64,000 nt of DNA from Bog-473 sp036268485. GTDB taxonomy: Bacteria; Actinomycetota; Acidimicrobiia; Acidimicrobiales; RAAP-2. This document shows, in pieces, positions 24,006 through 32,791 of the stretch (position 1 is the first letter of the stretch; every line of letters begins with the position of its first letter). The stretch covers positions 62,001 through 126,000 of the forward strand of contig DATAUC010000077.1 in the NCBI GenBank assembly GCA_036268485.1, read 5' to 3'. The translations under genes were made by a program, and so were the position numbers. The notes beneath the pieces were generated by a model. That model worked only from the letters and a program-made list of their open reading frames with translations, was not told the DNA's origin and did not search any database.

Positions 24006-25199
24006 TTAGCGCATCTGGCCCGCGCCGGCGTAGGGGTGGGGACTGACCAGGTATTCCTGGGAGGCGAAGCGATCGAAGCGGAAATCACGGTGGTCCACAT
24101 CGACGTGGCGGCTCTGGCCTGTGGTCATGATGTCGGCCATCAGTTCGCCGGTGGAGGGGGAGATCTTGTAGCCGTGGCCGGAGAAACCAGCGCACAACCA
24201 GAGCCCCTCAATGGGCGAGGCGGAGATGATCGGGTTGTAGTCCGGAGTGACGTCGTAACAGCCGGCGTAGGAGGAGGACAGGCCTACTCCGCTCAGGCCG
24301 GGGAAGCGGTGCTCGAATTTCGGGATCATGCGGATCAACTCGTCTTCGATGGCTCGCTCGCGGTACTGGTCGGGATCAGACCATTCGGGCTCGGAGTGGT
24401 CGCTGTCACCCAGCAGGATGGAGGTCTTCCCCTCCATGCGGACGTATTGAAGGGAGACGAGGTCGGAGAACACGGGAACGGGGCCCACAGGCTGGCCGGG
24501 ATCCACCAGAAGGATCTGGGCCCGCTGGGCTCGGATGGGCACGTCGATGCCCGCGGCCGCGGCCAGTGGTACCGACCACGGGCCGGCGGCCAGCACCACC
24601 TGCCCGGCACTGATGTGCTCGCCTGAAGCAAGTTGGACACCGACGGCGCGCTCACCCACCACATCGAGGGAGATCACGGTGCTGTTTTGGCGCAGTTGGG
24701 CCCCACCGCGCCGAGCAGCCACCGAGAAGGCCTGGGCGGTCTGATGGCCGTCGCCATAGCCGCCCAATGGCTCATAGGCGAACTCGGCGAAGTCGTTCAG
24801 ATCGGCCGTTGGCCACAGTGAGGCGGCCGCATCGTGCCCGACCAGGTCCACATCGATGCCGATGCTTTGATGCATAGCCACGTTGGCCCGTAGGGCTCCG
24901 ATGTTCTGCTGGCCCACCCCGACCAGGTAACCGGTCCGGCGATAGCCCGACTCGGCCCCCAGGATCTCCTCGGCGTTCGCCAGTACCGGAAGCGCATGCC
25001 AGGCCATGGCGGCCAGCGAACGGATGCCATAGTGGCAGCGGACGATGCCACTTGACTTGCCACTGCCCCCGGATCCGACGGTCGCCCTATCGAGAACCAG
25101 GACGTCGTCGAGACCGAGCTCGACCAGGGCGCGGGCGGTGCTCAGCCCGCTGACCCCGGCACCGACGATGACGACGTCGAATCGTTGGGACCCGCTCAC
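24006..25199 (-). CDS. FAD-dependent oxidoreductase, sarcosine oxidase/DAO-like
   Basis: A 397-residue DAO-fold flavoprotein: FDVVIVGAGVSGLSTARALVELG (Rossmann motif), GGSGKSSGIVRCHYG, and the C-terminal FAD-contacting GLWLCAGFSGHGYKISPSTGELMADIM. It resembles monomeric sarcosine oxidase and the beta subunit of heterotetrameric sarcosine oxidase, which demethylate N-methyl amino acids or oxidise secondary amines. No HYCG-type covalent flavin site is obvious, although RCHYG lies near where related enzymes have flavin-linking residues. Start GTG 25199, 11 bases after the stop of the GlxD-like gene. In context it could oxidise N-methylglutamate or another glutamyl-derived secondary amine. Confidence 0.85.
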   Translation of the reverse strand: MSGSQRFDVVIVGAGVSGLSTARALVELGLDDVLVLDRATVGSGGSGKSSGIVRCHYGIRSLAAMAWHALPVLANAEEILGAESGYRRTGYLVGVGQQNIGALRANVAMHQSIGIDVDLVGHDAAASLWPTADLNDFAEFAYEPLGGYGDGHQTAQAFSVAARRGGAQLRQNSTVISLDVVGERAVGVQLASGEHISAGQVVLAAGPWSVPLAAAAGIDVPIRAQRAQILLVDPGQPVGPVPVFSDLVSLQYVRMEGKTSILLGDSDHSEPEWSDPDQYRERAIEDELIRMIPKFEHRFPGLSGVGLSSSYAGCYDVTPDYNPIISASPIEGLWLCAGFSGHGYKISPSTGELMADIMTTGQSRHVDVDHRDFRFDRFASQEYLVSPHPYAGAGQMR

Positions 25200-25209
25200 C
25201 TCGCGGCAG

Positions 25210-26547
25210 TCAACGCGGCCAGCCGGGCACCCAATCGGTACCGGCGAGCGGAACTCGGGCCATGGCGGCCGCCTCAATTGTGAGCGCCGCCAGGTCCTCC
25301 GGTTCGAGGTGATGGACGTCAGATTTGCCGCAGGCTCGAGCGAGTGCCGTGACCTCCATGGTGGTGGCCCGCAGGAAGTTGGCCACTGATTCGGCGGCCA
25401 GGTCGCCGATCAGGCGCTTCTCGAGCACGGGATCCTGGGTGGTGATTCCCACCGGACAACGACCCGTGTGGCAGTGGGCGCAGTGCCCGGCCGAGGTTCC
25501 GAGGGCCTGGTAATCCGCCTCGACGTCGACCACGTCCCCGCCCGGGGTCTGGTAGTCCCGGCGATTGCAACCCAGGGCCAGCAGGGCAGCCACCCCAATG
25601 GAGACTGCATCGGCCCCCAGGGCCAGCGCCTTGGCCACATCGGCGCCGGAGCGGATGCCGCCGGAGACGATGAGTTGCACCTCGTTCGTCATGCCGATCT
25701 CGGCCAGTGCCTCAGCGGCCATGCGTACGGCCGGCAACGTCGGGATGCCGGCATGTTCGATGAATACATCCTGAGTAGCCGCGGTGCCGCCCTGCATGCC
25801 GTCGACCACGACCACGTCAGCACCAGCCGCCACGGCCAACTTCACGTCGTGGTCGACTCGGGTGGCGCCGACCTTCACGTAGATCGGGATGGCCCACTCG
25901 GTGGCTTCGCGCAGCTCTTCAATCTTGATCCGCAGATCGTCGGGCCCGACCCAGTCCGGGTGGCGGCTGGCCGAACGCTGGTCGATGCCGGGTGGGAGAT
26001 CACGCATGGAGGCCACCCGCTCGTTCACCTTCTGTCCCAGCAGCATGCCGCCACCGCCCGGCTTGGCTCCCTGGCCGATGACGATCTCGACGGCATCGGC
26101 CTGGCGCAGGTCGGCCGGATCAAAGCCGTAGCGGGAGGGAAGCACCTGATAGACGAGCAGGGCTGAGGCCTTGCGTTCCTCGGGCGTCATGCCACCGTCC
26201 CCGGTGGTGGTGGAGGTGCCGACGGCGGTGGCGGCTCGACCGAGCGCCTCCTTGGCCGTGGCCGAGAGTGCGCCGAAGCTCATGCCGGCGATAGTGATGG
26301 GGATCTCCAATTCCAAAGGCTTGGCGCCGTGGCGCGCCCCGAGAACGGTGCGGGTCTGACAGCGTTCCCGGTAGCCCTCCAGCGGGTAACGCGATACGGA
26401 GGCGGTCAGGAAGACCAGATCATCGAAGGTGGGCAGAGCCCGGCGGGCGCCCAAGCCCCGGATGGGGTACTGGCCGGTCTCGGCCATCTCGTGAATTCGG
26501 GCAATGACCTCGGGTGGAAAGCTCGCACTAGCCGGTTGCACCGTCAT
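25210..26547 (-). CDS. glxD: FMN-binding glutamate synthase family protein (GlxD/MgsC-like)
   Basis: A 445-residue protein equal to the FMN and iron-sulfur part of glutamate synthase large subunit: PITIAGMSFGALSATAKEALGRAA, GDGGMTPEERK, QGAKPGGGGMLLGQKV, VVVDGMQGGTAATQ, GGIRSGADVAKALALGADAVSIG and the cysteine cluster CAHCHTGRCPVG that should hold a [3Fe-4S] centre. In N-methylglutamate synthase (MgsABC) and the rhizobial GlxBCD set, the three functions of glutamate synthase are split over three polypeptides, as here. Start ATG 26547 overlaps the stop of the GlxC-like gene (TGATG). Expected reaction: reductive or exchange transfer of an amine to 2-oxoglutarate/glutamate. Confidence 0.9.
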   Translation of the reverse strand: MTVQPASASFPPEVIARIHEMAETGQYPIRGLGARRALPTFDDLVFLTASVSRYPLEGYRERCQTRTVLGARHGAKPLELEIPITIAGMSFGALSATAKEALGRAATAVGTSTTTGDGGMTPEERKASALLVYQVLPSRYGFDPADLRQADAVEIVIGQGAKPGGGGMLLGQKVNERVASMRDLPPGIDQRSASRHPDWVGPDDLRIKIEELREATEWAIPIYVKVGATRVDHDVKLAVAAGADVVVVDGMQGGTAATQDVFIEHAGIPTLPAVRMAAEALAEIGMTNEVQLIVSGGIRSGADVAKALALGADAVSIGVAALLALGCNRRDYQTPGGDVVDVEADYQALGTSAGHCAHCHTGRCPVGITTQDPVLEKRLIGDLAAESVANFLRATTMEVTALARACGKSDVHHLEPEDLAALTIEAAAMARVPLAGTDWVPGWPR

Positions 26548-27239
26548 CAGTAGGCCCCGTGATTGTGAGTCGAGAAGTGGTAGAGCTGGCGTGCCGACGC
26601 CACCTTGGTCACCTGGCTCGGGTCGATGTGGTCGAAGCCACAGTCGTGTACCAGCTGTTTGACCACCAGGAGATCGTCATCAGTGAGCTCCTGCACCACA
26701 GCGTCGGCGCCTAGTGAGGCGATGGCACCGGCGACGTAGATGACGGCCTCGTAGAGCGAGTCGCCCAAGCCGTGCCCGGCATTGCCGCCGATGAGGACCA
26801 CCCCGGACTGAGCCATGAAGCCCGACATGGCCCCGGCGTCGCCGGCTATGGCAAGGGTGCCTCCCTTAAGGGAGATGCCGGCCCGAAGCGAGGCGTCGCC
26901 CTCGACGATGATGCGGCCGCCGCGTGCGCTCGAGCCGGCGCTTTGCGATGCGCTGCCGTGCACGCGGATGGAACCTCCCATCAGGTTTTCACCGACAGAC
27001 CAGCCGACGAATCCGTTGACCTCAATGTCGGGACCGGACCCGTCCTTGCTGCCACCCAGGCCGCCGACGAAGTAGCCCGCATTGCCATCGATGGTGATGG
27101 TGGTTGGCGCAGTGAGACCCACAGCCAGGTTATGGCGCCCCCGCGGTTGGACGACTCGTGCCGACTCGCCTGGGAGCAAGGCTCGCAGCTGCTGGTTGAC
27201 CCCGCGGGTGCCGAGTTCGTCGCAATTCAACGGCTCCAC
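26547..27239 (-). CDS. glxC: GXGXG-motif glutamate synthase subunit (GlxC/MgsB-like)
   Basis: The 230-residue protein is a right-handed beta-helix of repeated GxxGxxG turns: GNAGYFVGGLGGSKDG, NGFVGWSVGENLMGG, GSASQSAGSSARGG, GDASLRAGISLKGG, GDAGAMSGFMAQSG, GNAGHGLGDSLYEA. This corresponds to the C-terminal GXGXG domain of glutamate synthase large subunit, which structurally couples the amidotransferase and FMN domains. GTG 27239 overlaps the GlxB-like gene by 13 bp and its stop overlaps the GlxD start, so the three subunits are translated together, consistent with one complex. Confidence 0.9.
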   Translation of the reverse strand: MEPLNCDELGTRGVNQQLRALLPGESARVVQPRGRHNLAVGLTAPTTITIDGNAGYFVGGLGGSKDGSGPDIEVNGFVGWSVGENLMGGSIRVHGSASQSAGSSARGGRIIVEGDASLRAGISLKGGTLAIAGDAGAMSGFMAQSGVVLIGGNAGHGLGDSLYEAVIYVAGAIASLGADAVVQELTDDDLLVVKQLVHDCGFDHIDPSQVTKVASARQLYHFSTHNHGAY

Positions 27240-28141
27240 GTGTAGACCTCCTCGGGCTGGGGCTCGAAGACGCGAGCCGATCCGATGTCGGGCAGTTCGG
27301 CCAGGGCCCGGTACTCCGATGCCACGGCAACATAGGCCGCGGTCTCCGCCACCACGGCCGGCTTACAGGCAAAGGCGTCACGGACGACCGACATCTCCTT
27401 GGCCGTGGTGATCACCAACGTGAAGAATCCGTCCATCTCCTTCATGACCCAGCGGGTGGCCTCTTCCAGATCGTCGCCCAGGCTCAGGCGTCGGGCCAGG
27501 AAGCGCGCTGCCACCTCGGAGTCGTTGTCCGAGTCGAACGTGATGCCTTGGGTCATGAGGGCCCGACGCACGGTGGCGTAGTTGGAAAAGGAGCCGTTGT
27601 GGACGACACAGAGATCGGCCGTGGGCACGAATGGATGGGAATGCAGCACGGTGACCGCCGACTCGGTGGCCATGCGGGTATGGGCCACCGCCATGTAGCC
27701 CTGCCACAGCTCCACGCCGTAGCGCTGGCACGTGTCAATGGGGCGCCCGGTGTCCTTCAGCACGCTGACGTGCTGGCCGGTAGCCAGCACCCGGATGTCG
27801 GGGGAGATGGCCGGCAGCGCGTGCAAAAACTCCTGGGCCAATGCCACGGGAAGGCTGGCCACGACGCCGGCGCCGAAGGGAGACCAGGTAAAGACGCCAC
27901 CACAGGCGGCGACGAGCCCGTCATGCACGAAAGCCCAATTCATGACGGCATCGCTACCGAGCGAGATCCGAAGATGTTCGGCCTCACCGGGTTCGCCCGC
28001 GGCACCGTGGTCGGCGTAGAGGGCCAGGCCAGACGAGTCGGGCCCACGCTCGTCGAGCGCGTCAATCATGGGGACCAACAGCGATCCGAGTTGGGATTCC
28101 AACGCGCTATCCCGAATCAGTAAGCCCACCACGCCGCACAT
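27227..28141 (-). CDS. glxB: Class II glutamine amidotransferase (GlxB/MgsA-like)
   Basis: The 304-residue protein starts MCGVVGLLI; after removal of Met, Cys2 is the N-terminal nucleophile of Ntn glutamine amidotransferases. Further family motifs are AVAHTRMATESAVTVLHSHPF, VVHNGSFSNYATVR and DNDSEVAARFLARR. It would release ammonia from glutamine, or act on a gamma-glutamyl amide, for the GlxCD-like partners. The true start is ATG 28141, needed to place Cys2 and preceded by AAAGGGG; a longer frame to 28210 runs into a perfect operator palindrome. First gene of the set glxB-glxC-glxD-oxidase(-regulator). Confidence 0.92.
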   Translation of the reverse strand: MCGVVGLLIRDSALESQLGSLLVPMIDALDERGPDSSGLALYADHGAAGEPGEAEHLRISLGSDAVMNWAFVHDGLVAACGGVFTWSPFGAGVVASLPVALAQEFLHALPAISPDIRVLATGQHVSVLKDTGRPIDTCQRYGVELWQGYMAVAHTRMATESAVTVLHSHPFVPTADLCVVHNGSFSNYATVRRALMTQGITFDSDNDSEVAARFLARRLSLGDDLEEATRWVMKEMDGFFTLVITTAKEMSVVRDAFACKPAVVAETAAYVAVASEYRALAELPDIGSARVFEPQPEEVYTWSR

Positions 28142-28189
28142 ACGCGCACCCCTTTCGAGAGGCCATGGTAACGCAACAGTATGTCTACA

Positions 28190-28210
28190 GTGTTTCCTAT
28201 AAGGAAACAC
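28190..28210. promoter_or_regulatory. Perfect palindromic operator upstream of glxB
   Basis: The core at 28191-28209 is TGTTTCCTATAAGGAAACA: 7-bp arms, extended to 8 bp by the flanking G and C, around TATAA. It lies about 50-70 bp before the glxB start, in a 73-bp gap after the flavin-protein gene, exactly where a promoter is expected. It is the best copy of a motif found at five places in this island and serves as the consensus. Confidence 0.75.
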
Positions 28211-28214
28211 CAGG

Positions 28215-28898
28215 TCAATCGGTTGGGTGCCCTACATGGGCCAGCGGTCGCTGGTACCCGACGACATAGGGCGGGGGATGTCGCTGGACACGCAAGGCGG
28301 GGTCGTCCAACGGCGACCCGATCTGATGGCTGAAGGGAATGACGCCGGCCCACACGTTGAGGTCGTAGTCGGCGTCGTCATCCGCCGGCCAGCCCGTTCG
28401 CACCTTGGCTGACGACTCGGCCAGGGAAAGCTTGAGCAGCATGGTGCTGCGGAGCTCCTTCTCGGTGGGCGGTCGGGCGTCACGGGTGCGGCCAGGGATG
28501 ATGTGCTCGACCAGCGCTTCCAGGCCGATCCGCTTCTCCTCCAGATCGGCGACGTCGGTGGCTGGGCCGATGATCACGACCGAGCGGTAGTTGATATCGG
28601 TGTTGTAGGTGGAACGGGCCACCACGATCCCGTCCACGAAGGTGACGGTCATGCAGATCTCCACCGACGGCGTGCGGGCGCCGCGGAAGAGGCGGCTGGC
28701 AGCGGAGCCGTGCAGGTAGACCTGGTCGCCCACCCGTCCGTAGGCCAAAGGGATGACCACGGGGAACCCTTTCTCGGTCTGCAACCCGACATGACAGACG
28801 ATGCCCTCGTCCAATATGGCGTCGACCGTGGCCCGGTCATAGAAGGCGCGGTGGGCGTACCGGTGCAGCGTGGTGCGTTCGGATGCCGGTTCGGACAT
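28215..28898 (-). CDS. Pyridoxamine 5'-phosphate oxidase family flavin-binding protein
   Basis: A 227-residue protein with a split-barrel FMN-binding fold: RATVDAILDEGIVCHVGLQTEKGFPVVIPLAYGRVGDQVYLHGSAASRLFRGA, then CMTVTFVDGIVVARSTYNTDINYRSVVIIG. This is the NimA-like/Pyridox_ox_2 group often annotated as flavin-nucleotide-binding protein; real substrates are mostly unknown. It starts at ATG 28898, divergent from the glutamine-synthetase-like gene and sharing its 290-bp regulatory region. It ends five bases before the glxB operator, so it may be co-transcribed with the glx genes in part. Confidence 0.85.
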   Translation of the reverse strand: MSEPASERTTLHRYAHRAFYDRATVDAILDEGIVCHVGLQTEKGFPVVIPLAYGRVGDQVYLHGSAASRLFRGARTPSVEICMTVTFVDGIVVARSTYNTDINYRSVVIIGPATDVADLEEKRIGLEALVEHIIPGRTRDARPPTEKELRSTMLLKLSLAESSAKVRTGWPADDDADYDLNVWAGVIPFSHQIGSPLDDPALRVQRHPPPYVVGYQRPLAHVGHPTD

Positions 28899-29056
28899 TG
28901 GCTGGACCCCGTTTCGTTGAGGGACGCCGAAGGGAGGGCGAGGACGATCTTGCCTCGTCCCATTATGGCGGCCGCTGGTGACCTGTCAAGAAACTCCGTC
29001 CACCAGAGGTAAACGTTGGGTACGGGCCAGTGTGGCCGCTGCACCTGTGGGCGGCT

Positions 29057-29075
29057 TGTTAACAGAGGGGCAACA
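29057..29075. promoter_or_regulatory. Putative XRE-cupin operator, glnT-like gene site A
   Basis: TGTTAACAGAGGGGCAACA agrees with TGTTTCC-N5-GGAAACA at 11 of 14 arm positions and shares the GGCAACA variant with site B, 46 bp downstream. Confidence 0.45.
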
Positions 29076-29102
29076 TTTCGCAACAGTTCGGAAACCATGG
29101 AC

Positions 29103-29121
29103 TGTTTCCCGTGGGGCAACA
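29103..29121. promoter_or_regulatory. Putative XRE-cupin operator, glnT-like gene site B
   Basis: TGTTTCCCGTGGGGCAACA agrees with the glxB palindrome at 13 of 14 arm positions. It lies 68-86 bp before the start of the glutamine-synthetase-like gene. Confidence 0.6.
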
Positions 29122-29188
29122 TCGTTGACACGAGGCCAGAAACCCGGTCCTTGTCACAGCCACGCGATGCAAGAAGGAGACGGCCACA

Positions 29189-30565
29189 GTGAGTGCGCAG
29201 GAGTTCGCCCCCGTTACGACGAAAGAAGAGTTGAAGGCCGCCACCGAGCGCGACGGCGTCGACTTCCTCTTCGCCATGTTCGTCGACATGAACGGGAAGC
29301 CGTGCGCCAAGATGGTTCCGGTCTCAGCCATTGACGGCCTGATGGCGGACGGTGCCGGCTTCGCCGGATTTGCCGCCGGCCCCATGGGGCAGGTGCCATC
29401 GTCGCCGGACCTCCTGGCCATGCCAGACCTGAGTTCCTACATGCCGGCCCCTTGGCGGCCGGGCCTGGGGATCATCCAGTGCGATCCCTATGTGCTGGGT
29501 GAACCGTGGCCTTTCGCCCCACGGGTGATCCTGCGCCAGCAGCTCGAGCGGCTCGCCGCGGCCGGCCTCCATCTCAAGGTCGGGGCCGAAGCGGAGTATT
29601 TCCTGGTCCGTCGCTCCGCCACCGGAGGCATTGAGGTCGCCGATCCGCTGGACCAGGCCAAGGCTCCCTGTTATGACGCCCGGGCGCTGACCCGGATGTA
29701 CGACCACCTCACCACGGTGTCGCGCCACATGAACGCGTTGGGGTGGACCAACTACGCCAACGACCACGAGGACGCCAACGGGCAATTCGAGCAGAACTTC
29801 AAATACGCCGACCCGATGACCACGGCGGACCGGGTGATCGTGTTCCGTTACATGATCCACGCGCTGGCCGCCGAGGCCGGCATGTTGGCCACATTCATGC
29901 CCAAGCCGTTTTCCAACCTGACCGGCAACGGCCTGCACATGCACTTGAGCATGTGGGACGAGCAGGACAACGAGCTTTTCGCTGACCCCGATGACGGCCG
30001 TGGCCTTGGCATGTCAGGCATGGGGTACTCGTTCATCGCCGGTCTGCTGGAGCATTCCCAAGCGCTGGCCGCCGTGGCCTGTCCGACGGTGAACTCGTAC
30101 AAGCGGCTGGCCAGCCCGGCGCCGGACTCCGGTGCGGCCTGGTCGCCGGTCTACGCCACCTACGGCGGTAACGACCGAACCCACATGCTGCGGGTCCCAG
30201 ATCCGGGCCGGGTGGAGGATCGCTGCATTGACGGGTCGGCCAATCCCTACCTGACCATCAGCGCCATCATCGCTTCGGGGTTGGACGGCATCGAGCGTGA
30301 GCTCAACCCGGGAGACCCATGTGAGCTGAACCTGCTCAAGCTTTCGGCCCACGAGGCGCAAGAGCGGGGACTGGTGTCGATGCCCATGACCCTGTGGCAC
30401 GCGCTCGAACACCTGGAGGCGGACGACGTGATCCGGGCGGGGCTGGGCAAGACGCCAGAGGGGGACTACGTCGACTACTTCGTGGCCACCAAACGAGCCG
30501 AAGTCCGGTCTTCCCACTCCGAAGTCACGCCGTGGGAGTTGGAGCACTACCTGAGTTCCATTTAG
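29189..30565 (+). CDS. glnT: Glutamine-synthetase-like gamma-glutamylamide synthetase (GlnT/GmaS type)
   Basis: The 458-residue protein has the two glutamine synthetase domains. Metal-binding glutamates lie in GAEAEYF (Glu134, Glu136) and GQFEQN (Glu201); TFMPKPFSNLTGNGLHMHLSMWD (about 235-257) and NDRTHMLRVPDPGR provide the ATP and glutamate pockets. Motifs such as NDHEDANGQFEQNFKYAD and TGNG.H.H match the type III GlnT/GmaS branch, which makes gamma-glutamylmethylamide or similar amides from glutamate and an amine rather than plain glutamine. Start GTG 29189 with AAGGAG upstream. Two operator copies in its promoter tie it to glxBCD, which would use the glutamyl amide. True glutamine synthesis remains possible. 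Confidence 0.85.
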   Translation: MSAQEFAPVTTKEELKAATERDGVDFLFAMFVDMNGKPCAKMVPVSAIDGLMADGAGFAGFAAGPMGQVPSSPDLLAMPDLSSYMPAPWRPGLGIIQCDPYVLGEPWPFAPRVILRQQLERLAAAGLHLKVGAEAEYFLVRRSATGGIEVADPLDQAKAPCYDARALTRMYDHLTTVSRHMNALGWTNYANDHEDANGQFEQNFKYADPMTTADRVIVFRYMIHALAAEAGMLATFMPKPFSNLTGNGLHMHLSMWDEQDNELFADPDDGRGLGMSGMGYSFIAGLLEHSQALAAVACPTVNSYKRLASPAPDSGAAWSPVYATYGGNDRTHMLRVPDPGRVEDRCIDGSANPYLTISAIIASGLDGIERELNPGDPCELNLLKLSAHEAQERGLVSMPMTLWHALEHLEADDVIRAGLGKTPEGDYVDYFVATKRAEVRSSHSEVTPWELEHYLSSI

Positions 30566-30648
30566 CTCACATCGGCGACTCGCCCGCCACTTCCGAACCG
30601 TGACAACTACCAGTAATCACCGCCACACCGAGTCCCGAGGAGATGAGC

Positions 30649-32256
30649 ATGAGCGAGTCCGGCACCGCCGTCAGCGGCGCACCCATTGAGGTAGCCACGT
30701 CCCTGCAACGGGGCACCAACTGGTGGGGCGCTTTCGTGATCGGGTTGGCCGGCACCATCTTGGTGACCGGGATCGTCCCGTTTGCCGTCCAATCCATGGG
30801 AGCGGCGGCCATCCCGGCCATCGCCCTGGTGGTGATTATCGGGCTCATCGTCTGCTTGGCCATGGGTGAGTTGGCGGCCATGTTGCCGCACCGCACCGGT
30901 GGCCTTCCGTCCTATGCCTACGAGAGCTTCCTCCCACTGGGCAAGACCACAGCTCGCCACATCGGTGGCGTATCGGGCTGGGGCTACTGGCTCGGTTGGT
31001 TCCCGGTGGCGCCCATCAACATGATTTTGGCCGCCGGCTACATCGCCGTCTTGTTCCACGTGCCGCTGGGCCGCTCCTTCTTGCCACTGGGCAGCCTGGG
31101 CACGCCCATCTCGCTCGGGGTGCTGGCCATCACCATGATCGGCCTGGTCATCTTGTTCATCCCCTGCTACTACGGGATCAAGCTCGGTGCCACCTTCGCC
31201 ACCATCCTGGGTGTGGTGGCCATGGTGCCTTTGACCCTGCTGGTGTTCCTGCCCGTCTTCAAGCCGAGCAGCTTTCACATCTCCAACCTTTCAGGCTTCC
31301 ACTATGCCGACGCCAAGACGGCCGGGTTCGTCTTCTTCATGGCCTGGATATTCGTCATCTCGTGGAATGCCATCGCCATGGAAGCGGCGGCGTGCTACAT
31401 CGGGGAGTGTCGGGATCCGGCCCGGGACGCCAAGATCGCCCTGACGGCCGAGGGTCTTTACGGCGTCTTCATCTACATCGCCACCGCGGTGGTCTTCGTC
31501 GGCGTACTGGGCTCATCGCTCAAGACGGCCGATCCGCTGACGCTGTACACCAGCTTCGCCAATCACATCTTCGGCAACGCCGGCTATGTGAAATACATCA
31601 TTGGTGTCCCATTGATCTTCGCCCTGCTGCTCTCGGTCCTCAACGCCATCATGGGGGTCGGCCGCTCACTGTTCCAAGCGGCGGAGGACCGTGTGCTGCC
31701 CCGATTCTTCCAGCACAAGAACAAGCACCACGCACCCGACCGGGCCATGCTCTTCAACCTGATCTGTTCCATGGTGGTGGCGTTGTTCGGTTCGCCCGTG
31801 CGCATTTACGTGTTCTCCAACGTGGGCTACCTGGTGGCGGTCATTCCGGCTCTGGTCGGCTACTTCGTGATGCGGCAGTTCCAGCCCGAGCGCATTAGTC
31901 CCTTCCGGTTGCCGGCCTTCTTCCGCTGGATTGCCTTGGCCTGTGGGCTCTTCTTGACCTTCGACTACATCATCGGCGGATTCAACTCGCCGAACATTGT
32001 GGTGGGTCCGGGACAAGGGCACTTCCTGTTCTTTCTCGGATTGGTCATCGTGGCCGCCTACATCCCGCTTTACCTCTGGCGCAAAGCCAGTGACAAGCGC
32101 ATGGGTCTGGCACCCCTCGGCGACGAGGTTCCATTGGTCTCGGGCTCGCCCGGTGGCATCGACTTGGACGACGCCCCGCAGCTGGTGGTGACGGGCGACC
32201 CCGACATGGTGTCGATGCCCACCGTCTCCGCCATGCAGGCCGAGACAGAGCTATGA
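30649..32256 (+). CDS. APC family amino acid/amine permease
   Basis: A 535-residue permease with about twelve hydrophobic segments. The first helix region (NWWGAFVIGLAGTILVTGIVPFAVQSMG) and the TGGLPSYAYESF and FFMAWIFVISWNAIAMEAAACYIGECRDPARDAKIAL segments fit the amino acid-polyamine-organocation superfamily. ATG 30649 is chosen because GAGGAG lies six bases upstream; the ATG at 30643 touches that site. It follows the synthetase gene by 83 bp and overlaps the next gene (ATGA), so it is the likely importer of the amine or amino acid handled by this island. Confidence 0.88.
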   Translation: MSESGTAVSGAPIEVATSLQRGTNWWGAFVIGLAGTILVTGIVPFAVQSMGAAAIPAIALVVIIGLIVCLAMGELAAMLPHRTGGLPSYAYESFLPLGKTTARHIGGVSGWGYWLGWFPVAPINMILAAGYIAVLFHVPLGRSFLPLGSLGTPISLGVLAITMIGLVILFIPCYYGIKLGATFATILGVVAMVPLTLLVFLPVFKPSSFHISNLSGFHYADAKTAGFVFFMAWIFVISWNAIAMEAAACYIGECRDPARDAKIALTAEGLYGVFIYIATAVVFVGVLGSSLKTADPLTLYTSFANHIFGNAGYVKYIIGVPLIFALLLSVLNAIMGVGRSLFQAAEDRVLPRFFQHKNKHHAPDRAMLFNLICSMVVALFGSPVRIYVFSNVGYLVAVIPALVGYFVMRQFQPERISPFRLPAFFRWIALACGLFLTFDYIIGGFNSPNIVVGPGQGHFLFFLGLVIVAAYIPLYLWRKASDKRMGLAPLGDEVPLVSGSPGGIDLDDAPQLVVTGDPDMVSMPTVSAMQAETEL

Positions 32257-32786
32257 CGGCGTCGGCCACCTTGGATCCACCGGCCAGCCATCCCATCCGG
32301 AGCAAGTTCGGTCGACGGAAGTTCGACAAGCAACCGACCCAGACGGCGACCGTGCTGATCGCCTCCACAGGGGAAGCCATTCCACGCTCGGTCATCCGTG
32401 ATGCCGTGCGTACGAGTGAGGGAGGGGCCGTAGCGGTGGTGACCATCGCCCGCATTTACGGCTCGGCCCTGGGCTTGCCCAATCCGGGTCTGATGCCGAC
32501 GCGCAAGGAGATGAACGAGCAGCGGGCTCACGTCGAAGAGGCCATTCGGCTCATTGAGAAGGCTGGCGCGGAGGCATGGGGCCAGGTAGCCGCCACCCGA
32601 AAGTCGGCCAAGACGATTGCCGAGGCTGCGGTGGCTCGAGGCGTGGCCCACGTCATTGTGGTCCGACCGGAGCAACCGCGCTGGCGCGAGGTGGTCGAAG
32701 GGAATCTGGTGAAGGAAGTGGCCAAGAAGCTCGGACCGCAGGTGAAGGTCGTCGGTGTGAGCCCCGATGTGAAAGGAACCAGGTAA
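32253..32786 (+). CDS. Universal stress protein-like (UspA fold)
   Basis: A 177-residue protein: TATVLIASTGEAIPRSVIRDAVRTSEGGAVAVVTIARIYG, then RKSAKTIAEAAVARGVAHVIVVRPEQPRWREVVEGNLVKEVAKKLG. The strand-helix order is that of UspA proteins, with a basic 30-residue N-terminal leader. The classic ATP-binding glycine loop is not clear. It overlaps the permease stop (ATGA); Usp-fold proteins encoded beside transporters often regulate them, but this is inference. Confidence 0.7.
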   Translation: MTASATLDPPASHPIRSKFGRRKFDKQPTQTATVLIASTGEAIPRSVIRDAVRTSEGGAVAVVTIARIYGSALGLPNPGLMPTRKEMNEQRAHVEEAIRLIEKAGAEAWGQVAATRKSAKTIAEAAVARGVAHVIVVRPEQPRWREVVEGNLVKEVAKKLGPQVKVVGVSPDVKGTR

Positions 32787-32791
32787 GCCAG

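Larger units (their letters stand above)
28899..29188. promoter_or_regulatory. Divergent control region of flavin-protein and glnT-like genes
   Basis: 290 bp without a gene. The half nearest the synthetase holds two copies of the island operator (29057-29075 and 29103-29121) plus an extra half-site GGAAACC at 29090-29096. An AAGGAGACGG ribosome site precedes GTG 29189. The half nearest 28899 shows no further match. Confidence 0.55.

Noticed and set aside
29090..29108. GGAAAC...GTTTCC inverted repeat before the GlnT-like gene
   Set aside because: The arms point the opposite way from the consensus and the spacing differs. The outer sites fit the proposed operator better, so I keep only GGAAACC as a possible half-site.
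30607..31278. 223-codon open frame on the minus strand
   Set aside because: It lies wholly antisense to the APC permease and reads as low-complexity Gln/Asp/Gly/His-rich sequence, a known shadow of high-GC genes.
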